A stretch of 64,000 nt of DNA from Limosilactobacillus frumenti DSM 13145 (GCF_001436045.1 NZ_AZER01000014.1:62001-126000); one strand, 5' to 3'; shown: positions 16,239 to 26,738, counted from the stretch's first letter. A program made the numbers and translations. The notes: a model not told the origin generated them from the sequence alone.

Positions 16239-17414
16239 TCATGTCCTGGCGGCGCGATGAATATGCATTAATTTTAACCCCACAATTATCAGCGTAATGG
16301 TAATCATTAGAAATGCTGACAGGAACAATAGTTGATACGAACTATTTTCGATCACATATCCACCATAAAGCGGTCCAATCGCCCGGCCCACGGAGATCAC
16401 AATATTGTAAAGTCCTTGATAATGACCGGCACGTTCTACCCCCGTTAGTTGGGTGATCCAGGCTGGTAAACCCGCAAAACTTAATGTTTCACCAATTGTC
16501 AGAATCACAAAGTCGACAATAAAGAACGGTAATGTTCGGATAAAAATCAGCAGAAAGAAAGAGCTACCAAAAATCGCTATGCCGATTAAGATCTGCTTAG
16601 ATAACCTGACGTATGGACTTAGTTTGCTGACAAGGGGTTGACCGATAATAATAATGACGCCGTTGATTGTCCACAACATACTGTAGTCATAAAACGGGAT
16701 CCCCATATTGGTCATGTGAACTGCCAAAACACTTTCCCATAAAGAATAACTAATGTGGATCGTAATCACATTTAACAAAATGAGGTAAACCAGTTGCAAT
16801 AATGGCTGCCCCTTCAAGTTTACTTTGGCATGTCGTGGTTGATTCTTTTGCCGTTTTGCTAACGGAGCATTGAATGTCCAGATCACCACTAAGGACAAGG
16901 CCAGGTAAAAGATTGTCGCCACAGAAAATACTAAAACAACACTTATCGGTAAAAGAATACCAACCAGTAAAGTTCCAATCACAACCCCCACATTAAAAGC
17001 CATGTAAATATAGTTGAAAACAAAACGTGAAGTATGGTTAGCGACCCCGGTCCCATAGGAGTTAATGATCGTCATATTGATGCCATCACCAAAGCTATTA
17101 ACCACAAGTAGTATTGCAAACCATGGCCAGCCATGAAACATAATTAAACTTGCAATCGCCAAAGTAGAGCACGTAACTCCTAACACAGCTGATTTATACG
17201 GACTCCAATGGTCAAATAACCATCCACCAAGGTAATTGCCCGTCATCATTGCAATGGAAATAAAGAGCATTACAATTCCCGCCGTCGTTAGCGTCTGGTG
17301 CAAGTATTTATTCACATACATGGTTGTTAGTGGCCAGATAAATGCCGCCCCGGTGTTATTTAACAGGCTCGCTAATGCTACCCATTTCAAATGAACAACT
17401 TTTTGGTTTGTCAT
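16239..17414 (-). CDS. MFS transporter, drug-efflux type
   Basis: A 391-aa protein with 12 predicted membrane helices. The loop 2-3 motif A is GNYLGGWLFDHWSPYKSAVLG. The second half (after a basic loop near residue 190, KRQKNQPRHAK) begins a new six-helix bundle. It belongs to the MdtG/YttB-like drug:H+ antiporter grouping, but the substrate is unknown. It lies in the same direction as hisS and ahead of it, with a hairpin between, so they are probably separate units. Confidence 0.82.
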   Translation of the reverse strand: MTNQKVVHLKWVALASLLNNTGAAFIWPLTTMYVNKYLHQTLTTAGIVMLFISIAMMTGNYLGGWLFDHWSPYKSAVLGVTCSTLAIASLIMFHGWPWFAILLVVNSFGDGINMTIINSYGTGVANHTSRFVFNYIYMAFNVGVVIGTLLVGILLPISVVLVFSVATIFYLALSLVVIWTFNAPLAKRQKNQPRHAKVNLKGQPLLQLVYLILLNVITIHISYSLWESVLAVHMTNMGIPFYDYSMLWTINGVIIIIGQPLVSKLSPYVRLSKQILIGIAIFGSSFFLLIFIRTLPFFIVDFVILTIGETLSFAGLPAWITQLTGVERAGHYQGLYNIVISVGRAIGPLYGGYVIENSSYQLLFLSAFLMITITLIIVGLKLMHIHRAART

Positions 17415-17488
17415 AATCCTCCCCGTCTAGTGTCCCCAACACATAACAAAACGGAGCCTGCTTCAATAGCAACACCCCGTTATGGTAC

Positions 17489-18109
17489 TTAACGTTCAAC
17501 AATCATATTAGTTGATGGAACTTTAATTGCTGTATAGGTTGCTGCCACATGGTTTGCATGCAAACCTAACCCATTTTTAATGGTATTCCGGTAATGGGCC
17601 GTCATTATTGCCGCATATGCATTGCCCGATGACCGGTCAATTTCAGCCAGGCGGTGGTGGTTCCACGGCAAGCTTGTGGCGTCCACTGGTACCAATCGGC
17701 TCCCCTCAAAAACCGAACTATAACGAGAACTGACTGTGTACTTATCATTATTAGTCCAGTAAGTATAAGAAACCACTGGCCGTTTCCCTGAGGTAGCCCG
17801 CCGGACTTGAACATAATAGTATTTAGATCCTGAATTGTGGAGGGTCAATGTCTGGTACTTTGTGCTGACCCAGACTTGTTGGTGGTCATTGTAATCAACT
17901 GGCTGCATGAAGTGCATAGTAATTAAACCACCGAGCCACAGTACGGCAACCACCACTAAAACAACATAGCGGGTAAATAGTTTCCCATCAAACCGCTTTT
18001 TGGTTTTCGCGATTAGCATTAATTGCTGAACCCGAATGTAATGAATTACAAACCACAAGAAGGCAATCGCTAAACTCCATAACAACCAACCAAGCCAATT
18101 CCAACTCAT
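17489..18109 (-). CDS. Small membrane-anchored protein, two N-terminal helices plus extracytoplasmic domain
   Basis: A 206-aa protein. Two hydrophobic helices (about 4-24 and 43-64) are followed by a soluble domain rich in Tyr, Ser and Asn. The start ATG 18109 has GGAG 10 nt upstream; the GTG at 18130 lacks a site. It may belong to the Lactobacillus-specific family that NCBI calls LVIS_2131, which is a recollection and not checked. No catalytic motif is visible. It lies 74 bp upstream of the MFS gene on the same strand. Confidence 0.7.
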   Translation of the reverse strand: MSWNWLGWLLWSLAIAFLWFVIHYIRVQQLMLIAKTKKRFDGKLFTRYVVLVVVAVLWLGGLITMHFMQPVDYNDHQQVWVSTKYQTLTLHNSGSKYYYVQVRRATSGKRPVVSYTYWTNNDKYTVSSRYSSVFEGSRLVPVDATSLPWNHHRLAEIDRSSGNAYAAIMTAHYRNTIKNGLGLHANHVAATYTAIKVPSTNMIVER

Positions 18110-18330
18110 ACTCTTCCGTCTCCATTTCACAAAATATCTTACTTAGATTATCACACAAATAAGGGCGCTTGTCCGCTCTCATTATTAATTCTTAGATTAT
18201 TTTATCCAGAGTATATTTTCTGATATCTAACAAATTTATGTTAAACTAATTTTGGCATTAAATTATAGATTGATTTACAATGTACTTAAAGAGAACCGGT
18301 GTTAATTACACCAAGGGGGACATTTATTCC

Positions 18331-18522
18331 ATGGATAATTTGAGTGAAATTGCCCAAGAATTGATTAAATTCGAACGTGACAACGACATGACCGATAACC
18401 AAGTTGCATTTGGTAGTCACCTTTCTGTTGAACGTATTCACGACATTAAGGCAGGTAACAGTGAACCAAATGATGATGAGGCGGAATTAATTGAACGCTT
18501 CATGAAGAGCAGCAATAAGTAG
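18331..18522 (+). CDS. Small HTH-like protein
   Basis: A 63-aa acidic protein. The segment AFGSHLSVERIHDIKAGNSEPNDDEAELIERF reads like a shortened XRE helix-turn-helix. The ATG at 18331 has AAGGGGGA 8-9 nt upstream; the longer frame from 18280 has none. It may match a small Lactobacillus family named LBP_cg2779 at NCBI (recollection only). Role unknown; DNA binding is plausible. Confidence 0.7.
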   Translation: MDNLSEIAQELIKFERDNDMTDNQVAFGSHLSVERIHDIKAGNSEPNDDEAELIERFMKSSNK

Positions 18523-18532
18523 CTATAGCTAT

Positions 18533-18564
18533 AAACGGGGATGGTAAATACCATCCCCGTTTTA
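18533..18564 (+). terminator. Terminator after the small HTH-like gene
   Basis: Perfect arms AAACGGGGATGG and CCATCCCCGTTT around a 6-nt loop, then TTTT. A second dyad at 18578-18610 (ATAGTCAGTC/GACTGACTAT) adjoins the convergent LacI gene. Confidence 0.85.
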
Positions 18565-18609
18565 CTATATTTGATAGATAGTCAGTCTGATGAAATCACC
18601 GACTGACTA

Positions 18610-19545
18610 TTATTTTTTAAATTTTATTGGTAGGGTCACTGACTCAACCTTCGCCGATCGATCGTTAATCCGTTTTAATAGGGTCTTAATAAGCTGGTCA
18701 GCCAAGGCATGAATTGGTTGAACAACTGTTGGTAAATCTGGGGCAATTTGCTGAATTAATTGTGACCCATCGTAACCAGTGACAAAGAAATCATGATTCA
18801 TTTTCAGGTGGGCTTCCTGATATTGATGCACAATTTGTAGCGCCTGGACATCATTAGAGGCAATCACACCGTCGTAATGCCGCGGAAAATCGGTCGTCGA
18901 AATGTCTTCACGACTGACCGTTGTAAAGTTAACGTCACTCTGATTAAGGCAATCCACGACCCCTTGCAGTCGATTCAAGGTTGGTGACACGGAGGTATCT
19001 TCATCAACAATCACCGCCAACCGTTGCACATGCTGGTGCAGCATGAACTGAGCCGCTAATTTGCCGCCGCGGTAACTGTCAGCGGCCACAATTGGAATAT
19101 TATCAGATAGATAACGGTCAAACGATACGATAGGCGCCGTAAGTTGTTGATATTCTTCAATTCCCAAGTTATGCGAACCCGATATAATTCCGTCCACCTG
19201 GTTGGCAAACAGCATGCTTAGATATTCATGCTCAATTTGACGATTCTCAGCAGAAGAAGCAATGATGGTCTTATAACCCTTCGCGAATAACTGGTGCTCC
19301 AGCTCATTAACCAATTCTGCAAAGAAAGGATTAGTAAGGTTGGGAAAAATCAAGCCAATAAATTGTGATGGTTTCCCCTGCATTGCTCGTGCCAATGCGT
19401 TCGGCTGATAGTGTAATTGGGCCATCGCATTGTGAACTTTTTTAATCGTCTTTTCACTGAGCGAACCGTAGTTATTAATTACGCGCGAGACGGTTGTCAC
19501 TGATACCCCAGCTAAGTCCGCGACGTCCTTAAGTTTTGCTACCAT
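18610..19545 (-). CDS. LacI/GalR-family transcriptional regulator
   Basis: A 311-aa repressor. The N-terminal HTH and hinge helix read LKDVADLAGVSVTTVSRVINN and YQPNALARAMQGK. The rest is a periplasmic-binding-like effector domain (IGLIFPNLTNPFFAELVNELE, ADSYRGGKLAAQF). No sugar operon lies next to it, so the inducer is unknown. AAACGTTT-centred sites, the typical operator core for this family and for CcpA, occur upstream of its own gene (19692-19699) and before the alcohol dehydrogenase (28462, 28519). Confidence 0.9.
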   Translation of the reverse strand: MVAKLKDVADLAGVSVTTVSRVINNYGSLSEKTIKKVHNAMAQLHYQPNALARAMQGKPSQFIGLIFPNLTNPFFAELVNELEHQLFAKGYKTIIASSAENRQIEHEYLSMLFANQVDGIISGSHNLGIEEYQQLTAPIVSFDRYLSDNIPIVAADSYRGGKLAAQFMLHQHVQRLAVIVDEDTSVSPTLNRLQGVVDCLNQSDVNFTTVSREDISTTDFPRHYDGVIASNDVQALQIVHQYQEAHLKMNHDFFVTGYDGSQLIQQIAPDLPTVVQPIHALADQLIKTLLKRINDRSAKVESVTLPIKFKK

Positions 19546-19924
19546 TTAGTATGTCTCCACTTCTTTGACAAAATAATTAATTATCATTATATCTCAATAT
19601 AATCCATTCCAAATAAGAAAGTTTTATCCCACTATCCGTTACCTTTTGAGGAAAAAGGCATTGCGTGATTTTACTTGTCAATTGATAATACAAACGTTTA
19701 ACGATCATTTTATGATCTAACGGTATGTGTACTGGCTTTAAAAGGGTTGTTATTGCAAAAAAGTAGATGTTAAAATTGCTTGCCCTTTAACGGGATAAAT
19801 GATATTTTTTACATAGTTCAAAATCTTAACCACTTCTTAACTTTTTTCGCTAAATCTTCAACATTTAATTATTAATTGATTAGCAAGTTGGTTAATAAGT
19901 AGTCATTACAAAGGAGTTCACATA
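19546..19924. promoter_or_regulatory. 379-bp gap with promoter elements for the LysM hydrolase and LacI gene
   Basis: AT-rich, no gene seen. A + strand promoter TTGACA (19565-19570), 17 nt, TATATC (19588-19593) would give a leader of about 325 nt before the LysM hydrolase. A nearer candidate is TTGCCC (19780) with TATTTT (19803), also 17 nt apart. An AAACGTTT palindrome lies at 19692-19699. On the minus strand a TATAAT near 19586-19592 could serve lacI. GGAG lies before ATG 19925. Confidence 0.45.
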
Positions 19925-21913
19925 ATGCGTCAATCATTCACCGATTCAAAAACTCATTACAAGATGTATAAGAGCGGTCGGAAATGGATGTTCGCTGGTT
20001 TGACTGCAGTTTCATTAATCGGTGCAACTGGGGTAGTTGCTCATGCTGATGAACAAACCCCAACAACTCCCGCTGAAGAAACGACTCAATCTGGCGCAAA
20101 CAACAATAAGAATCAGTCTTCAAATGCTGCTTCTTCGACTGCTAGTTCTTCTGCCAATTCCAATGTTAATAGTAGTGCCGTTGCTAGTGATTCTACCAGT
20201 GCGGTTTCTGCAGCTAGTCAGGTGATCGCTAGTGCTAACGTTGCTTCTTCTGCAACGTCTGCTGCTAGTTCTGCTACTCACCAACTTGAGGTCACTTCTG
20301 ATAGCAAGCAAAACACCTTAGTCGTTAAGCCAACTGCTAAGGCCACTGCTACTACGACCGCGGCATTTGCTGCCCAAAAGACAGCTGCTCCACAAGTTAA
20401 CCTTAATTCTTTACACTTCAGTAACAACGCTCATTCACAGCAATTCATCGAAAGTGTTGCTCCTGGTGCTATCAACGGTTGGAACAAATACGGGGTTTTA
20501 CCTTCAATCACCGTTGCTCAAGCTATTCTTGAATCTGGTTGGGGCAGGTCCTCATTATCCACACAAGCCCATAACTTATTTGGTATCAAGGGTTCGTACA
20601 ATGGTCGTTCGGTTACGATGCGGACTCGTGAAGTATACGGTGGGCGGTCTGTTTACATCAACGATGCATTCCGGGCTTATGCTAATAATTCCGAATCTGT
20701 AGAAGACCACGGTAACTTTCTCTATGTTAATAGTCGTTACCACAACTTACTGGGTGACACTAACTACGCTTCTGTCGCTCGTAAGTTACGGGCTGATGGC
20801 TACGCTACCGATCCAAATTATGCTAACGCTTTGATTCGGCTAGTTCAGACTTACGGTTTAAACCAATTGGACTCCGTTGCCTTCTCTGGTAAAACTATTA
20901 CCAACAAGGGTGGTAATAACGACAGCTCTTACAGCCAGTCATCATCTTACGGGAACAATGGTAACATCTCTGGAACGGGTTACTACACCGTCCAAAGTGG
21001 GGATACTTTGTCCGGTATCGCTAACCGCTTCAGCACAAACGTTAATACGCTGGCTCACTTGAACGACATTCAAAATGTTAACCGGATTTACGTCGGTCAG
21101 CACTTGCTTGTTCGTCAAGCTAGTTCCAATGCAAGTACTAGTCGTCCAAGTGCTCCTGTAACTAACAACACTCAAGCTAGTGGTACCTACACTGTCCAAA
21201 GTGGGGACACATTATCTGGCATCGCTAGTCGGTTCGGGACTTCATATGAAACATTAGCTCATCTGAATAACATTGCTAACCCGAACTTAATTCACGTGGG
21301 TCAAACATTACGTTTAAGTGGTAGTTCAAGTTCCACAACCACAAATGCAACGAGCCACACTACTAGTTCCACGAGTTCGGCTGCTGGTTCTTATACTGTT
21401 CAAAGCGGTGATACATTGTCTGCTATTGCTGCTCGTTACGGAATGAGTTGGGAAACCTTAGCACGCTTGAACAACATTTCTAATCCAAACGTGATCATGG
21501 TTGGTCAAGTTCTCCGGTTGAGTGCTGGTCCTACTACTCATGTCACAGTTCATAACGCTAGTCGACAAGTTACCAGCAGCTCCAATGGTGGCCAATACGT
21601 TGTCCAAAGTGGGGACACACTGTCTACCATTGCTGCACGGTATGGGATGAGTTATGAAACTCTGGCACGCTTGAACAACATTTCTAATCCAAACATGATT
21701 ATGGTTGGTCAACGATTAAATGTGAATGGTGTAGCTACCCATTCATACCGCACTACTAATCATGCTAGTTACGGGAATGCATATACCGTCCAAAGTGGGG
21801 ACACATTATCTGCTATTGCTGCTCGCTACGGACTTAGTTGGCGTTCATTAGCTGTAAAGAATGGCATTAGTAACCCTAATGAAATTATGGTTGGTCAACG
21901 CATCGTTCTCTAA
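19925..21913 (+). CDS. Secreted peptidoglycan hydrolase: GH73 glucosaminidase with five LysM repeats
   Basis: A 662-aa exported protein. The N-terminus carries a KxYKxGKxW-type signal (K13-Y15-K16-G18-W21) ending near AHA41. A Ser/Ala/Thr-rich linker (about 45-155) follows, probably glycosylated or wall-spanning. The glucosaminidase domain (about 165-315) has the catalytic Glu203 in AILESGWG and the HNLFGIKG motif. Five LysM repeats at about 353-396, 421-464, 489-532, 557-600 and 619-662 bind glycan chains. The enzyme probably cleaves the glycan backbone during cell separation. It is a single gene with its own terminator. Confidence 0.93.
   Translation: MRQSFTDSKTHYKMYKSGRKWMFAGLTAVSLIGATGVVAHADEQTPTTPAEETTQSGANNNKNQSSNAASSTASSSANSNVNSSAVASDSTSAVSAASQVIASANVASSATSAASSATHQLEVTSDSKQNTLVVKPTAKATATTTAAFAAQKTAAPQVNLNSLHFSNNAHSQQFIESVAPGAINGWNKYGVLPSITVAQAILESGWGRSSLSTQAHNLFGIKGSYNGRSVTMRTREVYGGRSVYINDAFRAYANNSESVEDHGNFLYVNSRYHNLLGDTNYASVARKLRADGYATDPNYANALIRLVQTYGLNQLDSVAFSGKTITNKGGNNDSSYSQSSSYGNNGNISGTGYYTVQSGDTLSGIANRFSTNVNTLAHLNDIQNVNRIYVGQHLLVRQASSNASTSRPSAPVTNNTQASGTYTVQSGDTLSGIASRFGTSYETLAHLNNIANPNLIHVGQTLRLSGSSSSTTTNATSHTTSSTSSAAGSYTVQSGDTLSAIAARYGMSWETLARLNNISNPNVIMVGQVLRLSAGPTTHVTVHNASRQVTSSSNGGQYVVQSGDTLSTIAARYGMSYETLARLNNISNPNMIMVGQRLNVNGVATHSYRTTNHASYGNAYTVQSGDTLSAIAARYGLSWRSLAVKNGISNPNEIMVGQRIVL
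20981..21910 (+). repeat. Five LysM-encoding direct repeats
   Basis: Each unit starts with a near-identical stretch coding [10 protein letters not shown]. The first four units are spaced by exactly 68 codons and the fifth by 62. The third and fourth are almost identical at DNA level (AACAACATTTCTAATCC in both), which suggests recent duplication or gene conversion. Confidence 0.9.
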
Positions 21914-21931
21914 TCAAGTTACTAATAAATA

Positions 21932-21968
21932 GGCCGTTGATGGGATTTACCCATCAGCGGTCTTTTCG
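21932..21968 (+). terminator. Terminator after the LysM hydrolase
   Basis: Arms GGCCGTTGATGGG and CCCATCAGCGGTC around a short loop, followed by TTTT. Confidence 0.85.
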
Positions 21969-22045
21969 TATTTTATAAATTATCAATCATTTTCATTCTC
22001 TTGTCCTATAATTAACATAGGATTAGGGAGGGGGCTTGATCATTC

Positions 22046-22354
22046 GTGACAACACCAATGGTCGATCAGCTAGATATGGACAAAATCAGTCAACTGTTTA
22101 AGCTATTAGGTAATCCCAAACGCCTGCAGTTATTATACCTACTGATCCAACAATCAATGACAGTTAGTGAAATCAGTAACCGAATGCAATGGGAACAATC
22201 GGGGGTTTCACACCAGTTACAATTATTACGGAAATTCAACTTGGTCCAACAAAAACGTAAAGGGAAAGAAGTTATCTACCACCTCGAAGACTCGCAAGTT
22301 ATGACATTAATTGCTGATGTCATTAGCCATGCGGAACAAATTGTTCACCGTTAA
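22046..22354 (+). CDS. ArsR-family winged-helix regulator
   Basis: A 102-aa protein starting at GTG 22046, with GGGAGGGGG about 11 nt upstream. The HTH is MTVSEISNRMQWEQSGVSHQLQLLRKFNLVQQKRKGKEVIYHL. It has no cysteine, so the classic arsenic or cadmium site is absent. The last helix has a His pair (SHAEQIVH) and an Asp that only partly match the CzrA-type zinc site. No metal transporter lies next to it, so its target is unclear. Confidence 0.87.
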   Translation: MTTPMVDQLDMDKISQLFKLLGNPKRLQLLYLLIQQSMTVSEISNRMQWEQSGVSHQLQLLRKFNLVQQKRKGKEVIYHLEDSQVMTLIADVISHAEQIVHR

Positions 22355-22415
22355 TAATTAGGGCTCGTGAACACAACATCATAAATGACCTTATGTTTAC
22401 GTAGCCAACAAATAT

Positions 22416-22462
22416 AAATAGGCATCCAGTGTCTAAGATAGTTGAACACTGGATGCCTATTT
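22416..22462. terminator. Bidirectional terminator between convergent genes
   Basis: A perfect 17-bp stem (22416-22432 with 22446-22462) with A/T-rich ends on both sides, serving the ArsR gene and the facing small gene. Confidence 0.85.
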
Positions 22463-22510
22463 ATGGTTCCAAGGTATGCGTATTTCCTTTGAATTTTAAT
22501 TATTATGTAT

Positions 22511-22744
22511 TTAAACAAACTTTAGCGTAACTTGATCCTTGCTCATAATATCATCCAATGTGACTTCTTCCCCATCATGGAATTCGTCGGCATTAAGACT
22601 AAAGCCTGGATGGGTATGAGCATAGAACTTAAATTCATATGTTGGTGTTTCACTACTATCTTTGACCATCATTACCCCTGAAGTGCCATCGGAACAATGA
22701 ATGGTCTGGTCTTCTTGCTTGTCATTAACAAAAACAGTTGTCAC
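22511..22744 (-). CDS. Small acidic protein of unknown function
   Basis: A 77-aa soluble protein, beta-rich in appearance (VTTVFVNDKQEDQTIHCSDG, YEFKFYAHTHPGF). Start GTG 22744 is chosen because GGAGGTG lies 6-7 nt upstream; the ATG at 22759 forms part of that ribosome site. There are no membrane segments or recognised motifs. It is transcribed alone. Function unknown. Confidence 0.65.
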   Translation of the reverse strand: MTTVFVNDKQEDQTIHCSDGTSGVMMVKDSSETPTYEFKFYAHTHPGFSLNADEFHDGEEVTLDDIMSKDQVTLKFV

Positions 22745-22900
22745 TTTCAACACCTCCATTATGATTATAACTCAATTTTGGTATACCTAAAACAATTTTG
22801 CATCGTTAATCTACAATACTAAACAAATCAATTGAGTTTGCCTATTAGCACAAATAAAATCGGACACAACTAAGAAGAGTTGTGCCCGATTAATTATTAT

Positions 22901-24880
22901 TTAATCTGCTGCTAAGGCGTCAATCGGATTAAGCTTGGCAGCCCGTCGTGCCGGCAGTAAGGCAGCAATAAAGGAAATAATGATCGCAATAACAAATGCA
23001 AAAATAATATTTCCTGCTGTAATTTGAACAATATTATACTTAATTAAATGATATAGGGCGTGGTTCAAACTGAAAGTGACTACAAAGGAAATAACCAATG
23101 CCAGGATGGCTGAGAAAAAGCCAATTAAAATGGATTCAGATGTAAATAACCGCCGAATATCTTTCTTACGTTCCCCGAGCGCCCGTAAAATACCAATTTC
23201 CTTAGTTCGTTCAGATACCGACATGTACATAGTAACAATAATCATTAAGGCGGATACTAGTAATGAAATACCAGCAATCGCCGCTAAGATCGTCGAAGCA
23301 AGATGGACGTAAGTATTGAGAGTCTTCAATACAGACCCGACCGTAACCGTCCCTAAAATACGACGATTATTATTATCTCGCATGTTATCAATCTTATTAG
23401 AAACGGTTTGAACATTATTCAAATTACTTGCGAAAACGGCCACATAATTCGCTCTTGTAGTAGCATCATTGTCACGAAGTAATTTAAACATTGTCGCATG
23501 ATTAAGTGATGTTGATGCACTGGCACCATCAGATAGCCCACTGACTTTAACATCACTGCTTATTTGGACTGGCTTACCATTCTTGTCAATCCAGTTAAAG
23601 TTTAAATGAACTACTTTTCCGATAATTGATTTATATTTTTTAGCACTAGTCAGCTGAATGGCCTGTTGTTTAGTTAAAAGAATTTCACCATTACCTGGCC
23701 GGTGCCCCTGTTTAATAGAACTAGTAGTAACGGAATGATTCCAAGTGGTCATTGTCGTGCCACTTTGCTGCATATTTCGGTATGATAAGCGGAACCCTGG
23801 CACCATTACTCCCGTCTCAACCCGGTCCACATCAGATAAGTTGCGCAAGCGTTGAATATCATGATCGCTAATAAACATCGACTCTGGATCAGCGGACAAA
23901 TTTTGCAGTGAGGCTTGGAGCTGTTCTTGGCTCATCTTTTTACCACTCGGATTACGAAAAACCGTAATTGCCCGTGGATTGGCCATGGAATTAATTTGAT
24001 CTTGGATATACCCATTGACCCCATTTCCTAAACCAGTAAAAAGAATCACCGCAAAAATCCCAATCGCGGTCCCTAACATAATTAAAGAATTCCGCCAAAA
24101 GTTATACATTAAGTGTTTAAAAGAGGTGCGGTAAGCTGCAGTAGCTGGTAACGGCCGTGCTTGCAAATTTGTTGTATCTTGCGGCAACGGATAAGGATCT
24201 TTTAGTTTAACATCCCCATCTATTTTGCCATCGGCTAAATGAACAATTCGTGTCCCATGATTAGCAACTTCTTGCGAGTGCGTAACAGCAATGACTAACT
24301 TTCCATCGCGGGCAATGCCATCTAAAATAGATAAAACTTCCTGGGTATTTTCTGCGTCTAAAGCCCCGGTAGGCTCATCGGCAATAATCATCTGGGGATC
24401 TGAAGCCAGGGCCCGTGCAATCGCGACCCGCTGTTTCTGGCCACCAGAAAGATGATTAGGGTGCTTATTAACTTGATCGCTCAATCCAACCTGATCAAGC
24501 AATTGCAAGGCCCGTTGGCGACGAGATTCGCGACTAAGGGTCGTCATATCCAGTGCCACCAAAACATTATCTAGAACTGTTAAATGAGAAATAAGGTTAT
24601 ATGACTGGTAAATGTAGCCGACAGTAGAACGACGGTAATCGTCTAATTGTCGTTCTTTAGAATGATCGAGCACCTGACCATCCACGGTTACCTGTCCTTC
24701 AAACTGCCGATCAAGGCCCCCGATAATATTCATCAGCGTTGATTTACCACCACCAGATTCACCCAAAATGGAAACAAACTCACCGCGGTCAAACGACAAG
24801 TCAATTCCCTTCAGTACTGGGAAGGCTTCCTTATCAACATAGTACGATTTTTTGATGTTTTTTAATGTGAGGAATGCCAT
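22901..24880 (-). CDS. Fused ABC exporter, ATPase plus FtsX-type permease (MacB-like)
   Basis: A 659-aa fusion. Residues 1-235 are an ATPase (Walker [10 protein letters not shown], signature SGGQKQR, Walker [13 protein letters not shown]). Residues about 265-659 are a four-helix MacB permease, with one helix near 270, an extracytoplasmic domain (about 295-520) and three C-terminal helices with [19 protein letters not shown]. MacB-type mechanotransmission exporters handle peptides, lipoproteins or antibiotics; the substrate is unknown here. Its own -10 (TATAAT, minus strand at 24911-24916) and a terminator before it suggest a separate transcript from the neighbouring ABC operon. Confidence 0.88.
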   Translation of the reverse strand: MAFLTLKNIKKSYYVDKEAFPVLKGIDLSFDRGEFVSILGESGGGKSTLMNIIGGLDRQFEGQVTVDGQVLDHSKERQLDDYRRSTVGYIYQSYNLISHLTVLDNVLVALDMTTLSRESRRQRALQLLDQVGLSDQVNKHPNHLSGGQKQRVAIARALASDPQMIIADEPTGALDAENTQEVLSILDGIARDGKLVIAVTHSQEVANHGTRIVHLADGKIDGDVKLKDPYPLPQDTTNLQARPLPATAAYRTSFKHLMYNFWRNSLIMLGTAIGIFAVILFTGLGNGVNGYIQDQINSMANPRAITVFRNPSGKKMSQEQLQASLQNLSADPESMFISDHDIQRLRNLSDVDRVETGVMVPGFRLSYRNMQQSGTTMTTWNHSVTTSSIKQGHRPGNGEILLTKQQAIQLTSAKKYKSIIGKVVHLNFNWIDKNGKPVQISSDVKVSGLSDGASASTSLNHATMFKLLRDNDATTRANYVAVFASNLNNVQTVSNKIDNMRDNNNRRILGTVTVGSVLKTLNTYVHLASTILAAIAGISLLVSALMIIVTMYMSVSERTKEIGILRALGERKKDIRRLFTSESILIGFFSAILALVISFVVTFSLNHALYHLIKYNIVQITAGNIIFAFVIAIIISFIAALLPARRAAKLNPIDALAAD

Positions 24881-24918
24881 TAGCGATCTCCTTTTTTCCT
24901 AATAACTTTCATTATATC

Positions 24919-24957
24919 AAAAAGGAGCCCCTCGCTAATAATTAGGAGAGTCTCCTT
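24919..24957 (-). terminator. Terminator of the TetR-ABC operon
   Basis: On the minus strand AAGGAG...CTCCTT with an inner CTC/GAG pair and interior loops, followed by TTTTTGATATAATG, which then overlaps the next promoter. Confidence 0.6.
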
Positions 24958-24989
24958 AACAGAAATTAAATCATTTCCCGGGGAATAAA

Positions 24990-25664
24990 TTATTCCTGGG
25001 TTAGTTTGCCATCACTAAGGTCCCAGATACGGTCAGCAAATTGTTTTAACCGCAGATCATGGGTCACAACAACGACTGCTTTATTATTTTGCTTAGCTAG
25101 GTCCTGGAATAGCTGACCAACAACTTTCACCAAGTTACTATCTAGTGAGGCAGTTGGCTCATCTGCCAATACAACTTGGGGATCGGTATACAAAGCTCGC
25201 GCAATAGCGACCCGCTGGTTTTGACCACCAGATAATTCGGACGGATATTGGTTTACTAACTTTTTAATTTCTAGTTGCTCTAATAATTGATCTAATTGGC
25301 CTGCCGATAGGTTCCCCGCCTTTTTAACACGGTCAACCAGTTTGAATTGGTCCTGAACTGTTAAATACGGGAGAAGATTATAGGATTGCAAGACAAAGCC
25401 AATCTTATCCAATCGTAAGTGTTCCTTTTGTTGATGACTAAGTTTATTGATATCTTGCCCATCAATAATTACTTGGCCAGTGTCTGGTGTTTGTAAGCCC
25501 CCAGCAATCGTTAGAAAAGTGCTTTTCCCAGATCCAGAAGGACCGAGTACCAGGTTTAATTCACCCAACGCAGCCGAAAAGCTGACGTCTTTTAGAACAT
25601 GAACACGGCCCACACCATGGCCATACGACTTATTAACATCTTTAATGATCATTGCATCGTCCAT
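24990..25664 (-). CDS. ABC transporter ATP-binding protein (LolD/MacB class)
   Basis: A 224-aa ATPase: Walker A GPSGSGKST, signature SGGQNQR, Walker B VVLADEPTASLD, switch His in VVTHD. It follows the permease gene by 13 nt and forms an operon with it and the TetR regulator. Together they make an exporter controlled by a dedicated repressor. Confidence 0.9.
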   Translation of the reverse strand: MDDAMIIKDVNKSYGHGVGRVHVLKDVSFSAALGELNLVLGPSGSGKSTFLTIAGGLQTPDTGQVIIDGQDINKLSHQQKEHLRLDKIGFVLQSYNLLPYLTVQDQFKLVDRVKKAGNLSAGQLDQLLEQLEIKKLVNQYPSELSGGQNQRVAIARALYTDPQVVLADEPTASLDSNLVKVVGQLFQDLAKQNNKAVVVVTHDLRLKQFADRIWDLSDGKLTQE

Positions 25665-25677
25665 TGGTAGTCCTCCT

Positions 25678-26736
25678 TTATTGATTTAATGCGGCTACTG
25701 GATCAATCTTAGCAATTACGCGAACTGGCAATAGTGCACCAATAATGCCTAAAACTAGCAGTGCTAGGGATAATCCGGCAATTGCTAGCCAGTTAATCTC
25801 CATCGGTAAGCCTTCTGGTAATACTTGTTTGGTTAGTAATGTCAACAAGATACCGCCAGCAGCCCCAACAGCCACAAGTAATAGTGACTGGTAGATCGTT
25901 GAACTGATCAGGTTCTTAGCAGGAATTCCTTGAGCCCGCAAAACCGCAAAGTGTGGCAGTTTTTGAATCGTCAAAATATATAGGAAAACGGCAATGATTA
26001 CTAAGGAAATAATCATCAAAAAACCAATCATAAATGTAAAGGTTGTATTTTGTGCACTATATCCAGGCAACTTATTAACGAATTGCTTGACGGTATAGTG
26101 TTGCAATTTGGGTGCTGTAGCAGTAGACATTGCTTGGTCAGAAATTAGTGCTGACCCGACAATGTTCGGCTGAACACTCCGGAGTTGCCGCCAACTTGTC
26201 AAGCTGCCGTACACCACCGGGGCAACGCTAAGCTGAGCATTTTTAACAAAGCCGACAATCTTAAGTTTTGGTCCCTGACTGTTCAGTCGCAGCTGGTCGC
26301 CGATTTTGAATCCCTTATTTTTAAGCGATTGGTCAGTAACAACTTCGCGATTGTTTTGAGCCTTCCGACCAGCAGTCAACTGCAGTTTATCCCGGAAAAT
26401 GAATTCATTACGATTTAAACCAACAAACTGAACATTTTCCTTATCTTTTCCCTGCTTAGCAACAGCTGGAGCAACCCCAATTGTTGCCATGTGGTCTGGA
26501 CGGTAGTTAGGCCGTTTCTCCTGACTGATGAGCGATTGACTGAGACTATCATTACTATTTTTACTTAGAAAAACGGTCTGTGTTCCCCAAGAATCAATGG
26601 CGGCGGTATTTTCGTGAGCTAACCCTAACATCATTCCCATTAAGATCATAATGAGGTAGCTGATCAGGATGAACATTAGGGTAATCAGGCCATACCGTAA
26701 TTTTTCGTGTTGGATTTCTTTTAATGCTAGAAACAT
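25678..26736 (-). CDS. FtsX-type ABC permease
   Basis: A 352-aa protein with one N-terminal helix, an extracytoplasmic domain (about 45-225) and three C-terminal helices, ending LLPVRVIAKIDPVAALNQ, the usual end of this permease class. It lies 2 nt after the TetR gene, so it is translated from the same message. It partners the ATPase that follows. Substrate unknown; resistance to a toxic peptide or dye is the common role for such TetR-controlled pairs. Confidence 0.88.
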   Translation of the reverse strand: MFLALKEIQHEKLRYGLITLMFILISYLIMILMGMMLGLAHENTAAIDSWGTQTVFLSKNSNDSLSQSLISQEKRPNYRPDHMATIGVAPAVAKQGKDKENVQFVGLNRNEFIFRDKLQLTAGRKAQNNREVVTDQSLKNKGFKIGDQLRLNSQGPKLKIVGFVKNAQLSVAPVVYGSLTSWRQLRSVQPNIVGSALISDQAMSTATAPKLQHYTVKQFVNKLPGYSAQNTTFTFMIGFLMIISLVIIAVFLYILTIQKLPHFAVLRAQGIPAKNLISSTIYQSLLLVAVGAAGGILLTLLTKQVLPEGLPMEINWLAIAGLSLALLVLGIIGALLPVRVIAKIDPVAALNQ

Positions 26737-26738
26737 TA

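Noticed and set aside
20981-21910. Regular repeats that might look like a CRISPR array
   Set aside because: They are in-frame LysM codons with 60-plus codon period, not short identical repeats with unique spacers.
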